The translations under genes and the position numbers were made by a program. From Candidatus Poribacteria bacterium (lineage in GTDB: Bacteria > Poribacteria > WGA-4E > WGA-3G): 64,000 bases of DNA. Shown here piece after piece: positions 28,324 through 36,922 of the stretch; position 1 is the stretch's first letter, and each line of letters begins with the position of its first letter. Location: assembly GCA_958295815.1 (NCBI GenBank), contig OY282374.1, positions 186,001 through 250,000 on the forward strand, read 5' to 3'. The notes under the pieces were generated by a model that saw nothing but the letters and a program-made list of their open reading frames with translations, searched no databases and was not told where the DNA came from.

Positions 28324-29919
28324 ATGAAAGCACCGCGATCGAGGTTTATGATTCATTTAGCAGTGTATCTACTCTGTTTTGCAGTATGGAGCCCATTTGC
28401 AGTGGCGGATAACCATGCTTCGGATGCAGCAGTCAGTTACCACGCAGAAATTGTTCCGATTCTCAAACGGAGTTGTCAAGGGTGCCATCACCCAGGCGAC
28501 CCGAATGCCGACCTGATTGTAACAAGTTACGCCGATCTCAAACGGGGCGGAATGGCGGGAGAGGCAATCATCCCTGGGAAACCAGATGAAAGTCTCATCA
28601 TTAAACTCATCTCTGGTGATGAACCGGCAATGCCGCAGAACCAAGAACCACTCTCCGCTGAAGAGGTAGAACTCTTCCGTCGTTGGATCCTTGAAGGCGC
28701 ACCAGACGATACACCCACCGAAGTCGATACTATGGAAGGAAACTATCCGACTTACACGGTACCTCCCGTGGTTTCCGCTATCGCTTATTCACCGGATGGT
28801 AGCACACTCGCCGTCTCTGGTTTCCGCGAAGTCTTATTATATGATACGACGACTTTTGAACTCAAAGCACGTTTAGTAGGCAAAGCGCATCGCATACAAT
28901 CGCTGACGTATACCACCGATGGAAAGATATTAGGGGTAGCAGGCGGCTCTCCAGCGCAGTTTGGCGAAGTACAGCTTTGGGATACCGCAACCCATACGCT
29001 CATCAAAACGATACGTTCCAGTTATGATACGGTTTATGGACTCTCTTTCTCACCAGACGCCAGTCGCATCGCTTTCGGATGTTCAGATAAAACCGTGCGT
29101 GTCCTATCCATTGAAGATGAAAAAGAACTCGTTAAGTTCGATAACCATAGTGATTGGGTTTTCGGTACAATTTTCTCCACTGATGGTTCGCATTTTGTGA
29201 GTTGTGGACGGGATACCGCTCTCAAATTAGTTGAAGTAAACACAGGTTCCTTTGTTGACGACATCAACTCCAGTAACAAAGGCTACGGCGAAATCAATAC
29301 CATCGCACGTCACCCCTCTGAAAATCAAGTTTTGAGCGGCGGCGAAGACCGGATACCGCGTCTCTACAAGATTTTCCGCGAAATCCGAAGAGATGTCGGC
29401 AATACCGACTTTAACCTCATTCAAGCCTACGAAGCACAATCGGGATCGATTGAAGGGGTCGCGTTTTCAGGAGACGGCACTCGATTTGCTACCGGCTGCG
29501 CCAGTGGCGAGACTCGTGTTTACAACATCCAAGACGGGAAGCGGATAGCATCAATGCAAGGTGATGCGGTTGCTGTCTTTGCAGTCTCGTTCCATCCTAA
29601 TGGCACACAACTCGCTACAGGTGGTTTCGACGGAAAGATTCGCGTATTTGATGCCGTTTCCGGCAAGTTACTGAACGCCTTTATGTCGGTACCCATTGAG
29701 CCAGCAGGCAGCGAGGATGTCGCTTTGGTTGTGACAGGCATGACGTGAGGTGCTTGTGTCGCAAAAGTGCAGGGTGCACTTACACAACATCAAAGCGTTA
29801 TCAGTGTTGAAGTTTCTCTCCCTAATCAGGCAATTATTAAAATCCGCAAGAATACTGTCACTGCCGCTGACCTCGCGAACGTCGTTAAAGAGACTGGATT
29901 TAACGCAACGGTTAAATAG
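28324..29919 (+). CDS. Cytochrome c-WD40-HMA fusion, candidate selenoprotein (in-frame TGA at codon 475)
   Basis: Conventional reading stops at TGA 29746-29748 and gives 474 residues. These comprise a signal peptide, a planctomycete-type cytochrome c domain with haem site CQGCH (51-55), and a WD40-type propeller (about 145-460) with blades such as YSPDGSTLAVSG and FHPNGTQLATGG. The last residues before the stop are VVTGMT, and the same frame continues GACVAKVQGALTQHQSVISV and on to TAG at 29917, ending TGFNATVK. GMT-stop-GAC is the HMA metal-binding motif GMTCxxC with TGA in place of the first cysteine codon. The reading frame is therefore likely 531 residues with selenocysteine at 475 and Cys478. 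A SECIS-like hairpin follows the TGA. The alternative is a nonsense mutation of a TGC or TGT codon. The protein would be exported and could bind a metal or do redox chemistry. Confidence 0.75.
29746..29787 (+). promoter_or_regulatory. Candidate bacterial SECIS element with its TGA
   Basis: After TGA (29746-29748), AAGTGC (29765-29770) pairs with GCACTT (29776-29781); with the A-T closing pair the loop is GGG. Outside it TTGTGT (29754-29759) pairs with ACACAA (29782-29787), leaving a 5-nt bulge on the 5' side only. The loop G is 23 nt after the TGA. A G-rich small apical loop at this distance fits known bacterial SECIS elements such as that of fdhF. Confidence 0.65.
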
Positions 29920-29940
29920 CACGCATAAAGAGGCGCATGA

Positions 29941-31389
29941 ATGGCTGCTAATGCCCCCAATATACTCTGGGTTTGCACAGATCAGCAACGTTATGACACA
30001 ATTGGTGCCTTGGGCAACCCGTATGTATCGACACCGCACATTGATAGTTTAGTAGCGGAAGGGGTAGCGTTCACGCATGCCTATTGCCAAAGTCCTATCT
30101 GTACACCGAGCCGAGCAAGTTTTCTCACGGGTATGTACCCGGGTGCAACACACGCGAATCGTAACGGAAACGATTTCTTTCCATCAATGTATCCGCTTGT
30201 GACGCGCACGCTCGCAGACATCGGTTATGATTGTGGGCTGATTGGCAAGTTACATCTCGCGAGTGCCTATCGGCGTGTGGAACCGCGCACGGACGACGGA
30301 TACCGCTACTGGCAATACAGCCACGCACCGCGGGATGACTGGGAACAGGGACATGACTACGCAGATTGGGTCCGTTCAAAGGGATACATTCTCGGCGAGT
30401 TGAATCGGAATCCGGAAGGCGTGCCAGCAGAATTACATCAGACGACGTGGTGTGCCGAGAAAACGATTGAGTTCATTTGTGAAGAACGGGATGGTCCGTG
30501 GCTCGCGAGCGTCAACATTTACGACCCGCATCCACCGTTCAATCCGCCACAGACACATCGAGAACGGTTTGACCCAGCGCAGATGCCAGAACCGCTCTTC
30601 CGAGATAGTGATCTTGAACAACAGACCCGGTTACAAGCAGTCGATTTTCAGTCCAAAGGGCGGACACCAGATGAATTAGACATCCGTAGTCCAATCTTGC
30701 CGCAGACGCCACGCCAAGAAACAGAGGCTGTCGGCGCAACGGATGCCAAAACACTCATAGCCGCCTATTATGCTATGATCCAACTGGTTGACGAACAGTT
30801 GGGCAGAATCCTCGAAACCTTAGAAGAGACAGGACAGCGAGAGAACACAGTTATCATCTTTACAAGCGACCACGGCGAGACACTCGGCGATCATGGACTC
30901 ATACAGAAAGGGTGCCGATTTTACGAAGGTTTGGTCAGGGTGCCGTTGATATTCTCATGGCAGGGACAGTTCGTGAGTGGTTTGAGGAGCGACGCACTCG
31001 TTGAACTCGTTGATAAAGCACCAACGCTTCTGGAATTAGCAGGATTAACGGTGCCTGAAGGAATGCACGGACGATCATTACTACCGATACTTCAAGGAGA
31101 GGCGGATGCAGACCATCACCGCGACTTCGTCCGATGTGAATACTATGACGCTGTTGATCTGCCGGATCACTCTCTCGCAACGATGTACCGAAATGAGCGT
31201 TATAAATTAGTAGTCTATCACGGACACGAGGAAGGTGAACTCTACGACCTAATCGACGATCCGGACGAGTTTAACAATCTCTGGCAGACCCCAGCGAAGC
31301 AGGACATCAAAATGGAGTTACTAAAACGGAATTTTGATGCATCTATGTTTGCTATGGACATAGGACCGCGACGGGTGGGACCGATGTAA
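29941..31389 (+). CDS. Sulfatase (type I, formylglycine-dependent)
   Basis: A 482-residue sulfatase with the full modification motif CTPSRASFLTG (Cys54 to be converted to formylglycine). Asp14 and Gln15 in VCTDQQR are N-terminal metal residues. GKLHLAS, DPHPPFNPP and TSDHGETLGDHG are the other conserved active-site blocks. No signal peptide is present. GAGG precedes the ATG at a suitable distance. It begins 21 bp after the read-through stop of the cytochrome/WD40/HMA gene and 191 bp after the TGA, so the gap is almost fully coding if the TGA is read through. It is unlike the sulfatase at 11819 in its canonical C-T-P-S-R site. The substrate is unknown. Confidence 0.95.
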   Translation: MAANAPNILWVCTDQQRYDTIGALGNPYVSTPHIDSLVAEGVAFTHAYCQSPICTPSRASFLTGMYPGATHANRNGNDFFPSMYPLVTRTLADIGYDCGLIGKLHLASAYRRVEPRTDDGYRYWQYSHAPRDDWEQGHDYADWVRSKGYILGELNRNPEGVPAELHQTTWCAEKTIEFICEERDGPWLASVNIYDPHPPFNPPQTHRERFDPAQMPEPLFRDSDLEQQTRLQAVDFQSKGRTPDELDIRSPILPQTPRQETEAVGATDAKTLIAAYYAMIQLVDEQLGRILETLEETGQRENTVIIFTSDHGETLGDHGLIQKGCRFYEGLVRVPLIFSWQGQFVSGLRSDALVELVDKAPTLLELAGLTVPEGMHGRSLLPILQGEADADHHRDFVRCEYYDAVDLPDHSLATMYRNERYKLVVYHGHEEGELYDLIDDPDEFNNLWQTPAKQDIKMELLKRNFDASMFAMDIGPRRVGPM

Positions 31390-31393
31390 ATGC

Positions 31394-32212
31394 ATGAGGA
31401 CGGTTCGCGATATTATGCTTAAACGCAACACCATCCATTGTGGCGACACGTTTAGTCTACTGAAAGAGGTAGAAGATGCTTCTGTGGACCTGATTGTGTG
31501 TGATGGACCGTATGGTGTAACAGCGAACGCGTGGGATGACATTCCGTCAATTCAGGAATTCAACCTTGAACTTATTGAGAGTTTCGCACTGAAACTCAAG
31601 GATGGTGGTGCACTCTACCTGTTCGGTAAATCAGACTGCATCGACTTTATAGACTACCGGCAGTTTTTAAATCTCCGTTCAAAGATCGTATGGTATCAAC
31701 CGAGTCGGCTCGCACAAGGACGGATCAATTACACCAATAACTACGACATTATCTGCTATTTCATCAAGGGCAAAAAGCCAAAGTGCTACAACTTAGATGC
31801 TATCAGAGTCCCGCAACTTGTTGAATTAGAACATCGGCTTCGCTGTGAAAACGTGCCGTCGGTAACAAACGGTAAATTTGGAAAAACAAAGTTTAATACA
31901 AAAGGTAAGAATCCGGGTAATGTCTGGGGAGATATAAAGCAGCTAACGTATAAATCAAAGGAATTAGTGTGTCGAGAGGCACTTAATACCATCCAGAAAC
32001 CAGAAAAGTTGATTGAGCGGATTGTCTTAGCGAGTTCGTCACCCGGTGATCTGGTTTTAGATCCTTTTGCAGGCGTGGGTACCTGTCCTGTGGTGTGTAA
32101 GAGACATCAGCGGGATTTCATCGGATTTGAGGCGCAGCTGAGTTTTGTAGAAATGGCAAATGAGCGACTTCGCAAATGCCATGACAACCCGAATTTTTTA
32201 CCATCGGAGTGA
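31394..32212 (+). CDS. Solitary DNA methyltransferase, beta-type N4/N6 (DGPY variant)
   Basis: A 272-residue amino-methyltransferase. Motif IV, which normally reads DPPY or SPPY, is DGPYG at 37-41, and the S-adenosylmethionine motif DPFAGVGT comes near the C-terminus. This order (IV before I) is that of the beta group. KPEKLIERIVLASSSPGD is the usual motif X block. Two starts are possible: 31394 and 31415 (MLKRNTIHCGD, more like homologues). The gene is 4 bp after the sulfatase stop. No restriction endonuclease or specificity subunit is nearby, so it looks like an orphan, phage-derived or regulatory methylase. The target site cannot be told. Confidence 0.88.
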   Translation: MRTVRDIMLKRNTIHCGDTFSLLKEVEDASVDLIVCDGPYGVTANAWDDIPSIQEFNLELIESFALKLKDGGALYLFGKSDCIDFIDYRQFLNLRSKIVWYQPSRLAQGRINYTNNYDIICYFIKGKKPKCYNLDAIRVPQLVELEHRLRCENVPSVTNGKFGKTKFNTKGKNPGNVWGDIKQLTYKSKELVCREALNTIQKPEKLIERIVLASSSPGDLVLDPFAGVGTCPVVCKRHQRDFIGFEAQLSFVEMANERLRKCHDNPNFLPSE

Positions 32213-32275
32213 TACCAAATCGAAATTAATGTGTGAGTGTTCACGCATCACTCGCATAACAGATGGGGGACGGAC

Positions 32276-33133
32276 ATGAAACGGACTTTTAAATTACAAG
32301 GTTTGGCTTATAAGTTTCGCCAAATCGTATTTTGTTTGACATTTCTTCTCGTTTTTGGTATAAGTATAGGTAATGCTGCGTTAGAAGTTGGATTTATCTA
32401 TCTTGGCGATAAGGGTCCCTTCACAGCACCGGCGTTAGAGTTTGCTGAAGAGGCATTCAAAACAGAACTGCTTGCCAAAGCAGACTTGAAGAGTAACACA
32501 TTCAAGCAGTTCGGCGTTATCTGGTGGCATGAAGGGGATACCGACCCGGGCGAATTGTCCGACGCGGAAATTACTGCGTTCATGGACTACGCTGAAAGTG
32601 GTGGTGCTGTTCTCTTAACAGGATGGGCAATCCGTCACGCAACCAACTTTGGACTAGAAAAAGCCGTAGCGCGTCAGTTCGGTCCCGTCGCTGAAGACGG
32701 TGTTGCAGTCGGTATTACCGTGCTAAAAGAGACGCTTGAGTTGGGATTAACAGAGGGACTCATAAGTGTTGACAAAAAGGAACCACAGGTAGACGATAGA
32801 ATTCAAGTTAATTCCACAGGCTACCCAAAAAGCGGAGACTATTACGACACAATTTGGAAGGACTTCATTACGCTTGCCAATGCTTGGGGACCGCCTGCTA
32901 ACGATTGGGGCGACCGAATTGCAGCGTTTGGCTATTGGGAGGCTGGTAAGGGTAAGGTCTTCAATATGAACTGGCGACTCCCGAATTATCATAAGAACAA
33001 CAAGGATATTGATCAGTTGGAGCAACTCACCGAAAACGTTATCAATTGGTTAGCGAGTGAATCAGAATTTGCAGATGTCTCTCCAGGTGGTAAACTGCCA
33101 GTAGTATGGGGAGAGTTGAAGAATCAGAGATAG
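32276..33133 (+). CDS. Secreted ThuA/GATase-like protein with KLxxxWGxxK tail
   Basis: A 285-residue protein whose start at 32276 has GGGGGA upstream. The signal peptide is basic then hydrophobic and ends near GISIGNA. The mature chain (VGFIYLGDKGPF, FGVIWWHEGDTDPGELSDAE, YAESGGAVLLTGWAIRH, FGYWEAGKGKVFNMNW) resembles the class I glutamine-amidotransferase-like fold of ThuA or DUF4159 proteins. The catalytic Cys-His pair of amidotransferases is not evident. The last residues, GGKLPVVWGELKNQR, match the tail of the LamG proteins. A role in extracellular glycan handling is possible from the fold, but no reaction is proposed. Confidence 0.75.
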   Translation: MKRTFKLQGLAYKFRQIVFCLTFLLVFGISIGNAALEVGFIYLGDKGPFTAPALEFAEEAFKTELLAKADLKSNTFKQFGVIWWHEGDTDPGELSDAEITAFMDYAESGGAVLLTGWAIRHATNFGLEKAVARQFGPVAEDGVAVGITVLKETLELGLTEGLISVDKKEPQVDDRIQVNSTGYPKSGDYYDTIWKDFITLANAWGPPANDWGDRIAAFGYWEAGKGKVFNMNWRLPNYHKNNKDIDQLEQLTENVINWLASESEFADVSPGGKLPVVWGELKNQR

Positions 33134-33195
33134 TGCGAAAGAGATACTCTTTTGTAAACTTGGTAATTTTAATAATAAAATAAGGTGCTTTATCA

Positions 33196-34116
33196 TTGGA
33201 AAATCTAAACGCTCAAACAGACGCACAATCAAATTTACCTGAAGGTGTCAGAGCACGCCTCGACCAAGGGAACCTAACAGGAGATATAGCATTCTCATCG
33301 GATGGCACGCAACTTGCAGTCGCATGTGACATCGGTGTTTGGGTCTACGATGTAGAGAGTGGGTTAGGACTTAACCTCCTCGTTGAACACAGGGAATACG
33401 TTAGATGCGTGGCCTTTTCACCTGATGGCACCGCAATCGCCAGTGGGAGTATAGACAATACAGTCGTCCTGTGGGACGCAATTGGCGGTTTACCCACAGC
33501 GACGCTCACAGGACACAAGGATGCTGTTAGGAGTGTGGCGTATGCCCCAGATGGTGCCACTGTCGCCAGTGGAAGTACGGATGGTACAGTCTGGTTGTGG
33601 GATACCAACACAGGTGAGGCTAAAGACACTCTCAAAGGACAGGCAGACTCTATAAGACATGTCGCGTACGCACCGAATGGCAGTACGCTCGCTGCTGGGA
33701 CTGGAGATGATACTATAGTTTTGTGGGATGCCGCTACCGGAAAGCACAGAGCAACGCTCGAAGGACATACACATATCGTCAATTCAATCGCCTATTCACC
33801 TGATGGCGAAATTCTCGTGAGTGGGAGTATTGACGGTACGATTCGGTTGTGGAGTACGGACAAAAGGAGTTTAATAACGACAATTACAGGACATACGGGT
33901 TATGTCTGGAGCGTCGCTTACGCACCTGACGGTAAAACCATCGCCAGTGGTGGTAACGACAACACCATCCGTTTATGGGATGCCAAGACAGGTGAGCCCA
34001 AAGACGTGCTCACGGGACATACAAGCAGTGTCAGGAATGTTGCCTATGCTTCTAATGGCAGTGTTCTCGCCAGCGGAAGCGATGATCACACTGTATTGCT
34101 TTGGGATCTCACATAG
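33196..34116 (+). CDS. WD40 repeat protein, probably a seven-bladed propeller
   Basis: A 306-residue protein starting at TTG 33196, preceded by AAGGTG. It is all WD40 repeats of 42 residues: each ends in a variant of WLWDTNTGEAKDTL and continues GHxxxVxxVAYAPDGxxxASGS. About seven units are visible, enough for one closed propeller. No signal peptide, enzyme domain or membrane segment is present, so it is cytoplasmic and likely a protein-binding scaffold. It follows the ThuA-like gene by 62 bp. The partner is unknown. Confidence 0.88.
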   Translation: MENLNAQTDAQSNLPEGVRARLDQGNLTGDIAFSSDGTQLAVACDIGVWVYDVESGLGLNLLVEHREYVRCVAFSPDGTAIASGSIDNTVVLWDAIGGLPTATLTGHKDAVRSVAYAPDGATVASGSTDGTVWLWDTNTGEAKDTLKGQADSIRHVAYAPNGSTLAAGTGDDTIVLWDAATGKHRATLEGHTHIVNSIAYSPDGEILVSGSIDGTIRLWSTDKRSLITTITGHTGYVWSVAYAPDGKTIASGGNDNTIRLWDAKTGEPKDVLTGHTSSVRNVAYASNGSVLASGSDDHTVLLWDLT

Positions 34117-34332
34117 GTTATTGATACAGAATCAACGTAGATGATCAGATAAGTTGCTATACGCTAACGACAATCAGAGGGTGAGGGTTTCTAACTCACC
34201 GCGAATTAAGCAGGAACGTGTTTTTCAACAACTGAGAATAATTAAGCGAGAACCCAATCGCTAAAAAATCAGATTTAAGGAGGATGGCGTTTCCTCTGTC
34301 GCTACAGTCGGAGGTCTCACGCCGAATTTTTG

Positions 34333-36822
34333 ATGAAACCCAGGTTTAACTTTGTAATAACACTGTTTATTGCATGCTGTGTCTGTTTTGCATTCCAGTT
34401 GTCAACAGATCAGACTGCAAATGCAGAGGTTCCGACGGCGCAAGAATGGCTTGCGAGCGTCAATTTAACGGAGTTGAGGGTTCATCCTGAGTCATTGACA
34501 TTGGAGCACGCTCGTGATGGCAGACGCGTGCTCGTGTCAGGTAAGACAAAAGATGGCACATGGGTAGATGTAACACCGTGGGCAGTGCTGAAGCCTGCTA
34601 CCGCGGGTGTGAAAGTGCATGAAGATGGCTATATCTTCCCGATGACAGTTGGCACGACAAAAATTACAGTTAGCGTCAAGGGCGTGCGTACCGAATTGTC
34701 CGTGAATGTCAAGAGCATGGAAGCACAACCGGTTAGTTTTGTGCAAGATGTTATGCCCATCCTAAGCCACGCAGGATGTAATAACGGTACATGTCACGGT
34801 GCAGCACAAGGCAAAAATGGGTTCAAACTCTCACTTCGTGGCTACGATCCTGATTTTGATTATGAGCTTCTAATTGAGGATATATCTGGACGACGCTTCA
34901 ACCGAGCGTTCCCCGAACAGAGTCTGATGTTGCTAAAACCGACATCCGAAGTGCCCCACAAAGGCGGACAAGTATTCGTCCCTGGTGATCGAGATTATAA
35001 CATTGTCCACCAGTGGATAGCAGAAGGTGCTATTCCTGATGTTGAGACGACGCAGCGTGTTGAGAGATTAGAGGTGATACCCGATTCCGCTGAACTCTCG
35101 ATGCCTGGTATGAAGCAACAGTTTATAGTGATCGCGCACTATCCAGATGGAACGAGTCGCGATGTCACCCGTGAGGCGAAATTCACAAGTAGCCTCATTG
35201 AAGTGGCGAAAGTCACTGACGAGGGTGTGGTAACCGCAGAGCGTCGCGGTGAGACCTCTATTCTCACTCGCTATGAGGGTGCCTACAGCACGAACGGCAT
35301 TATTGTCATGGGCGACAGGAGTGGTTACAAGTGGGTTAAAACTCCTGAATACAACTACATTGATACGCACGTTCACAATAAACTGAAGCGGATGAAGGTT
35401 CTGCCTTCTGAACTCTGTACAGATGAAGAGTTTGTGCGGCGTGTCTATTTCGATTTGACGGGTATTCCACCGACCCCTGAACAGGTTCGGAGTTTTCTGA
35501 CTGACAAAACCGCATCGAAGGCAAAACGGGAGCAGCTCATTGATGCGCTCGCCGAGACACCGGAGTTTGTCGATCACTGGACCCATAAATGGGGAGATCT
35601 GTTGCAGTCTAACCGTAAATTCCTCGGTGAGCGTGGGATTTGGCTCTTCCAGCAGTGGATCCATCAAGCTATCAACCAGAATCGTCCCTATGACCAATTT
35701 GTGCGAGATCTGATTACCGCAAACGGTAGCACTTACACAAATCCTGCTGCAAACTATTTCCGGGTCTCCCGTGAATACACAGCCGCGGTTGAGAATACGA
35801 CCCAACTTTTTTTAGGGGTCCGATTTTCGTGTAATAAATGTCACGACCATCCGTTTGAAAAATGGACGCAGAACCAGTACTACGAACTGGGCGCGTTCTT
35901 CGCCGATGTCAAAGTCAAGCCGGGGCAACTCCCCGGAGATGAGGTCGTCTACGCCAATTATACCACGGAACCTGTGAAACACCCGCGGACTTTAGCGGTT
36001 GTCGAACCGTCCGTGCCGTTTGGAGAAGTTACAGCAAAGACCGATAATAAGCGTGAGATGCTCGCAGAATGGCTCACCTCTGAAGACAATCCTATGTTTG
36101 CACGGGCAGGTGTGAACCGCATCTGGAGTTACTTCATGGGACGTGGGATTATCGAACCTGTAGACGATATCCGCACAAGTAATCCACCGAGTAACCCGGA
36201 GTTGCTTGATGCATTGACAAAGGATTTCGTGGATAGTGGATTTGACATGAAGCATATCATGAAGACGATCACCCGTTCTCGAACCTATCAACAGAGCATC
36301 AAAACCAACAAGTGGAATAAGGCTGATAAGATTAACTTTTCACACGCAGCTGCCAGACGCTTGACGGCAGAGCAACTTTTGGATGCTATCGGGATCGCGA
36401 CAGGCAGCCGACCGAGGTTTGAGGAGATGCCGAAAAACTTCCGAGCCGTGCAATTGCCGGATAGCAAAGTCAAAGATGATGGATTTCTGAAGTTGTTTGG
36501 CAGACCTGAACGTGAAACCTCGTGTGAATGTGAACGCACTACTGAGGTCAGCCTCGCACATGCAATGAATCTCATTAATGGACCGACGGTTGCCGAAGCA
36601 CTCATCGACCCAGATGGACGTATCGCACAACTCATCAAAACGAATCATGATGACCGGGTTCTCGTTGAGGAACTCTACCTCGCAACACTTTCTCGGTTAC
36701 CAGAGAAGAACGAATACGCAGTAGCGATTGAGCACCTCGCGAACGCAGAATCGAAGGAAGAAGGCGCGCAAGATTTGTTATGGGCGTTGATTAACAGCCC
36801 TGCTTTCTTATTCAATCGCTAA
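34333..36822 (+). CDS. DUF1549/DUF1553 planctomycete-type cytochrome protein
   Basis: An 829-residue exported protein (signal peptide ending near TANAE). In order: a Big-2-like Ig domain (about 45-125), a planctomycete-type cytochrome segment with CNNGTCH (Cys149, Cys154, His155), a second Ig-like region (VIPDSAELSMPGMKQQFIV), DUF1549 (about 350-560), with its typical CNKCHDHPF site, and DUF1553 to the end (NRIWSYFMGRGIIEP, RSRTYQQS). The family is abundant in planctomycetes and verrucomicrobia, where it always neighbours DUF1501 proteins. Its biochemical job is not established; haem binding and polysaccharide use are suspected. The DUF1501 gene follows after 100 bp. The start was set at ATG 34333; a TTG is directly before it. 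Confidence 0.93.
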   Translation: MKPRFNFVITLFIACCVCFAFQLSTDQTANAEVPTAQEWLASVNLTELRVHPESLTLEHARDGRRVLVSGKTKDGTWVDVTPWAVLKPATAGVKVHEDGYIFPMTVGTTKITVSVKGVRTELSVNVKSMEAQPVSFVQDVMPILSHAGCNNGTCHGAAQGKNGFKLSLRGYDPDFDYELLIEDISGRRFNRAFPEQSLMLLKPTSEVPHKGGQVFVPGDRDYNIVHQWIAEGAIPDVETTQRVERLEVIPDSAELSMPGMKQQFIVIAHYPDGTSRDVTREAKFTSSLIEVAKVTDEGVVTAERRGETSILTRYEGAYSTNGIIVMGDRSGYKWVKTPEYNYIDTHVHNKLKRMKVLPSELCTDEEFVRRVYFDLTGIPPTPEQVRSFLTDKTASKAKREQLIDALAETPEFVDHWTHKWGDLLQSNRKFLGERGIWLFQQWIHQAINQNRPYDQFVRDLITANGSTYTNPAANYFRVSREYTAAVENTTQLFLGVRFSCNKCHDHPFEKWTQNQYYELGAFFADVKVKPGQLPGDEVVYANYTTEPVKHPRTLAVVEPSVPFGEVTAKTDNKREMLAEWLTSEDNPMFARAGVNRIWSYFMGRGIIEPVDDIRTSNPPSNPELLDALTKDFVDSGFDMKHIMKTITRSRTYQQSIKTNKWNKADKINFSHAAARRLTAEQLLDAIGIATGSRPRFEEMPKNFRAVQLPDSKVKDDGFLKLFGRPERETSCECERTTEVSLAHAMNLINGPTVAEALIDPDGRIAQLIKTNHDDRVLVEELYLATLSRLPEKNEYAVAIEHLANAESKEEGAQDLLWALINSPAFLFNR

Positions 36823-36854
36823 AATTATTAGGGTTGGGCTACTTCCGTCATCTG

Positions 36855-36880
36855 TTGTAGGAGCGTTCACAAAGCGCACC
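36855..36880. repeat. Diverged copy of the GTAGGAGCG-type repeat
   Basis: It starts TTGTAGGAGCGTTCAC, identical to the element at 140 for its first 11 bases, and ends in AAAGCGC, so a short imperfect stem (GCGTT/AAAGCGC) is possible. It lies between the DUF1549 and DUF1501 genes. Confidence 0.35.
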
Positions 36881-36922
36881 CAGAGACGGAAGATAGCACC
36901 AACATAGTGGAGGAAACAATAG

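Noticed and set aside
29746..29748. TGA read as Gly or Trp by an altered genetic code
   Set aside because: TGA serves as a normal stop in several genes of the window (6111, 32210 and 43990), with downstream genes correctly placed.
29750..30052. A 100-residue frame starting MLVSQKCRVHLHN after the cytochrome/WD40 stop
   Set aside because: It is out of frame with the HMA-like extension and overlaps the sulfatase start. Its sequence matches nothing, while the other frame gives a clear HMA domain.
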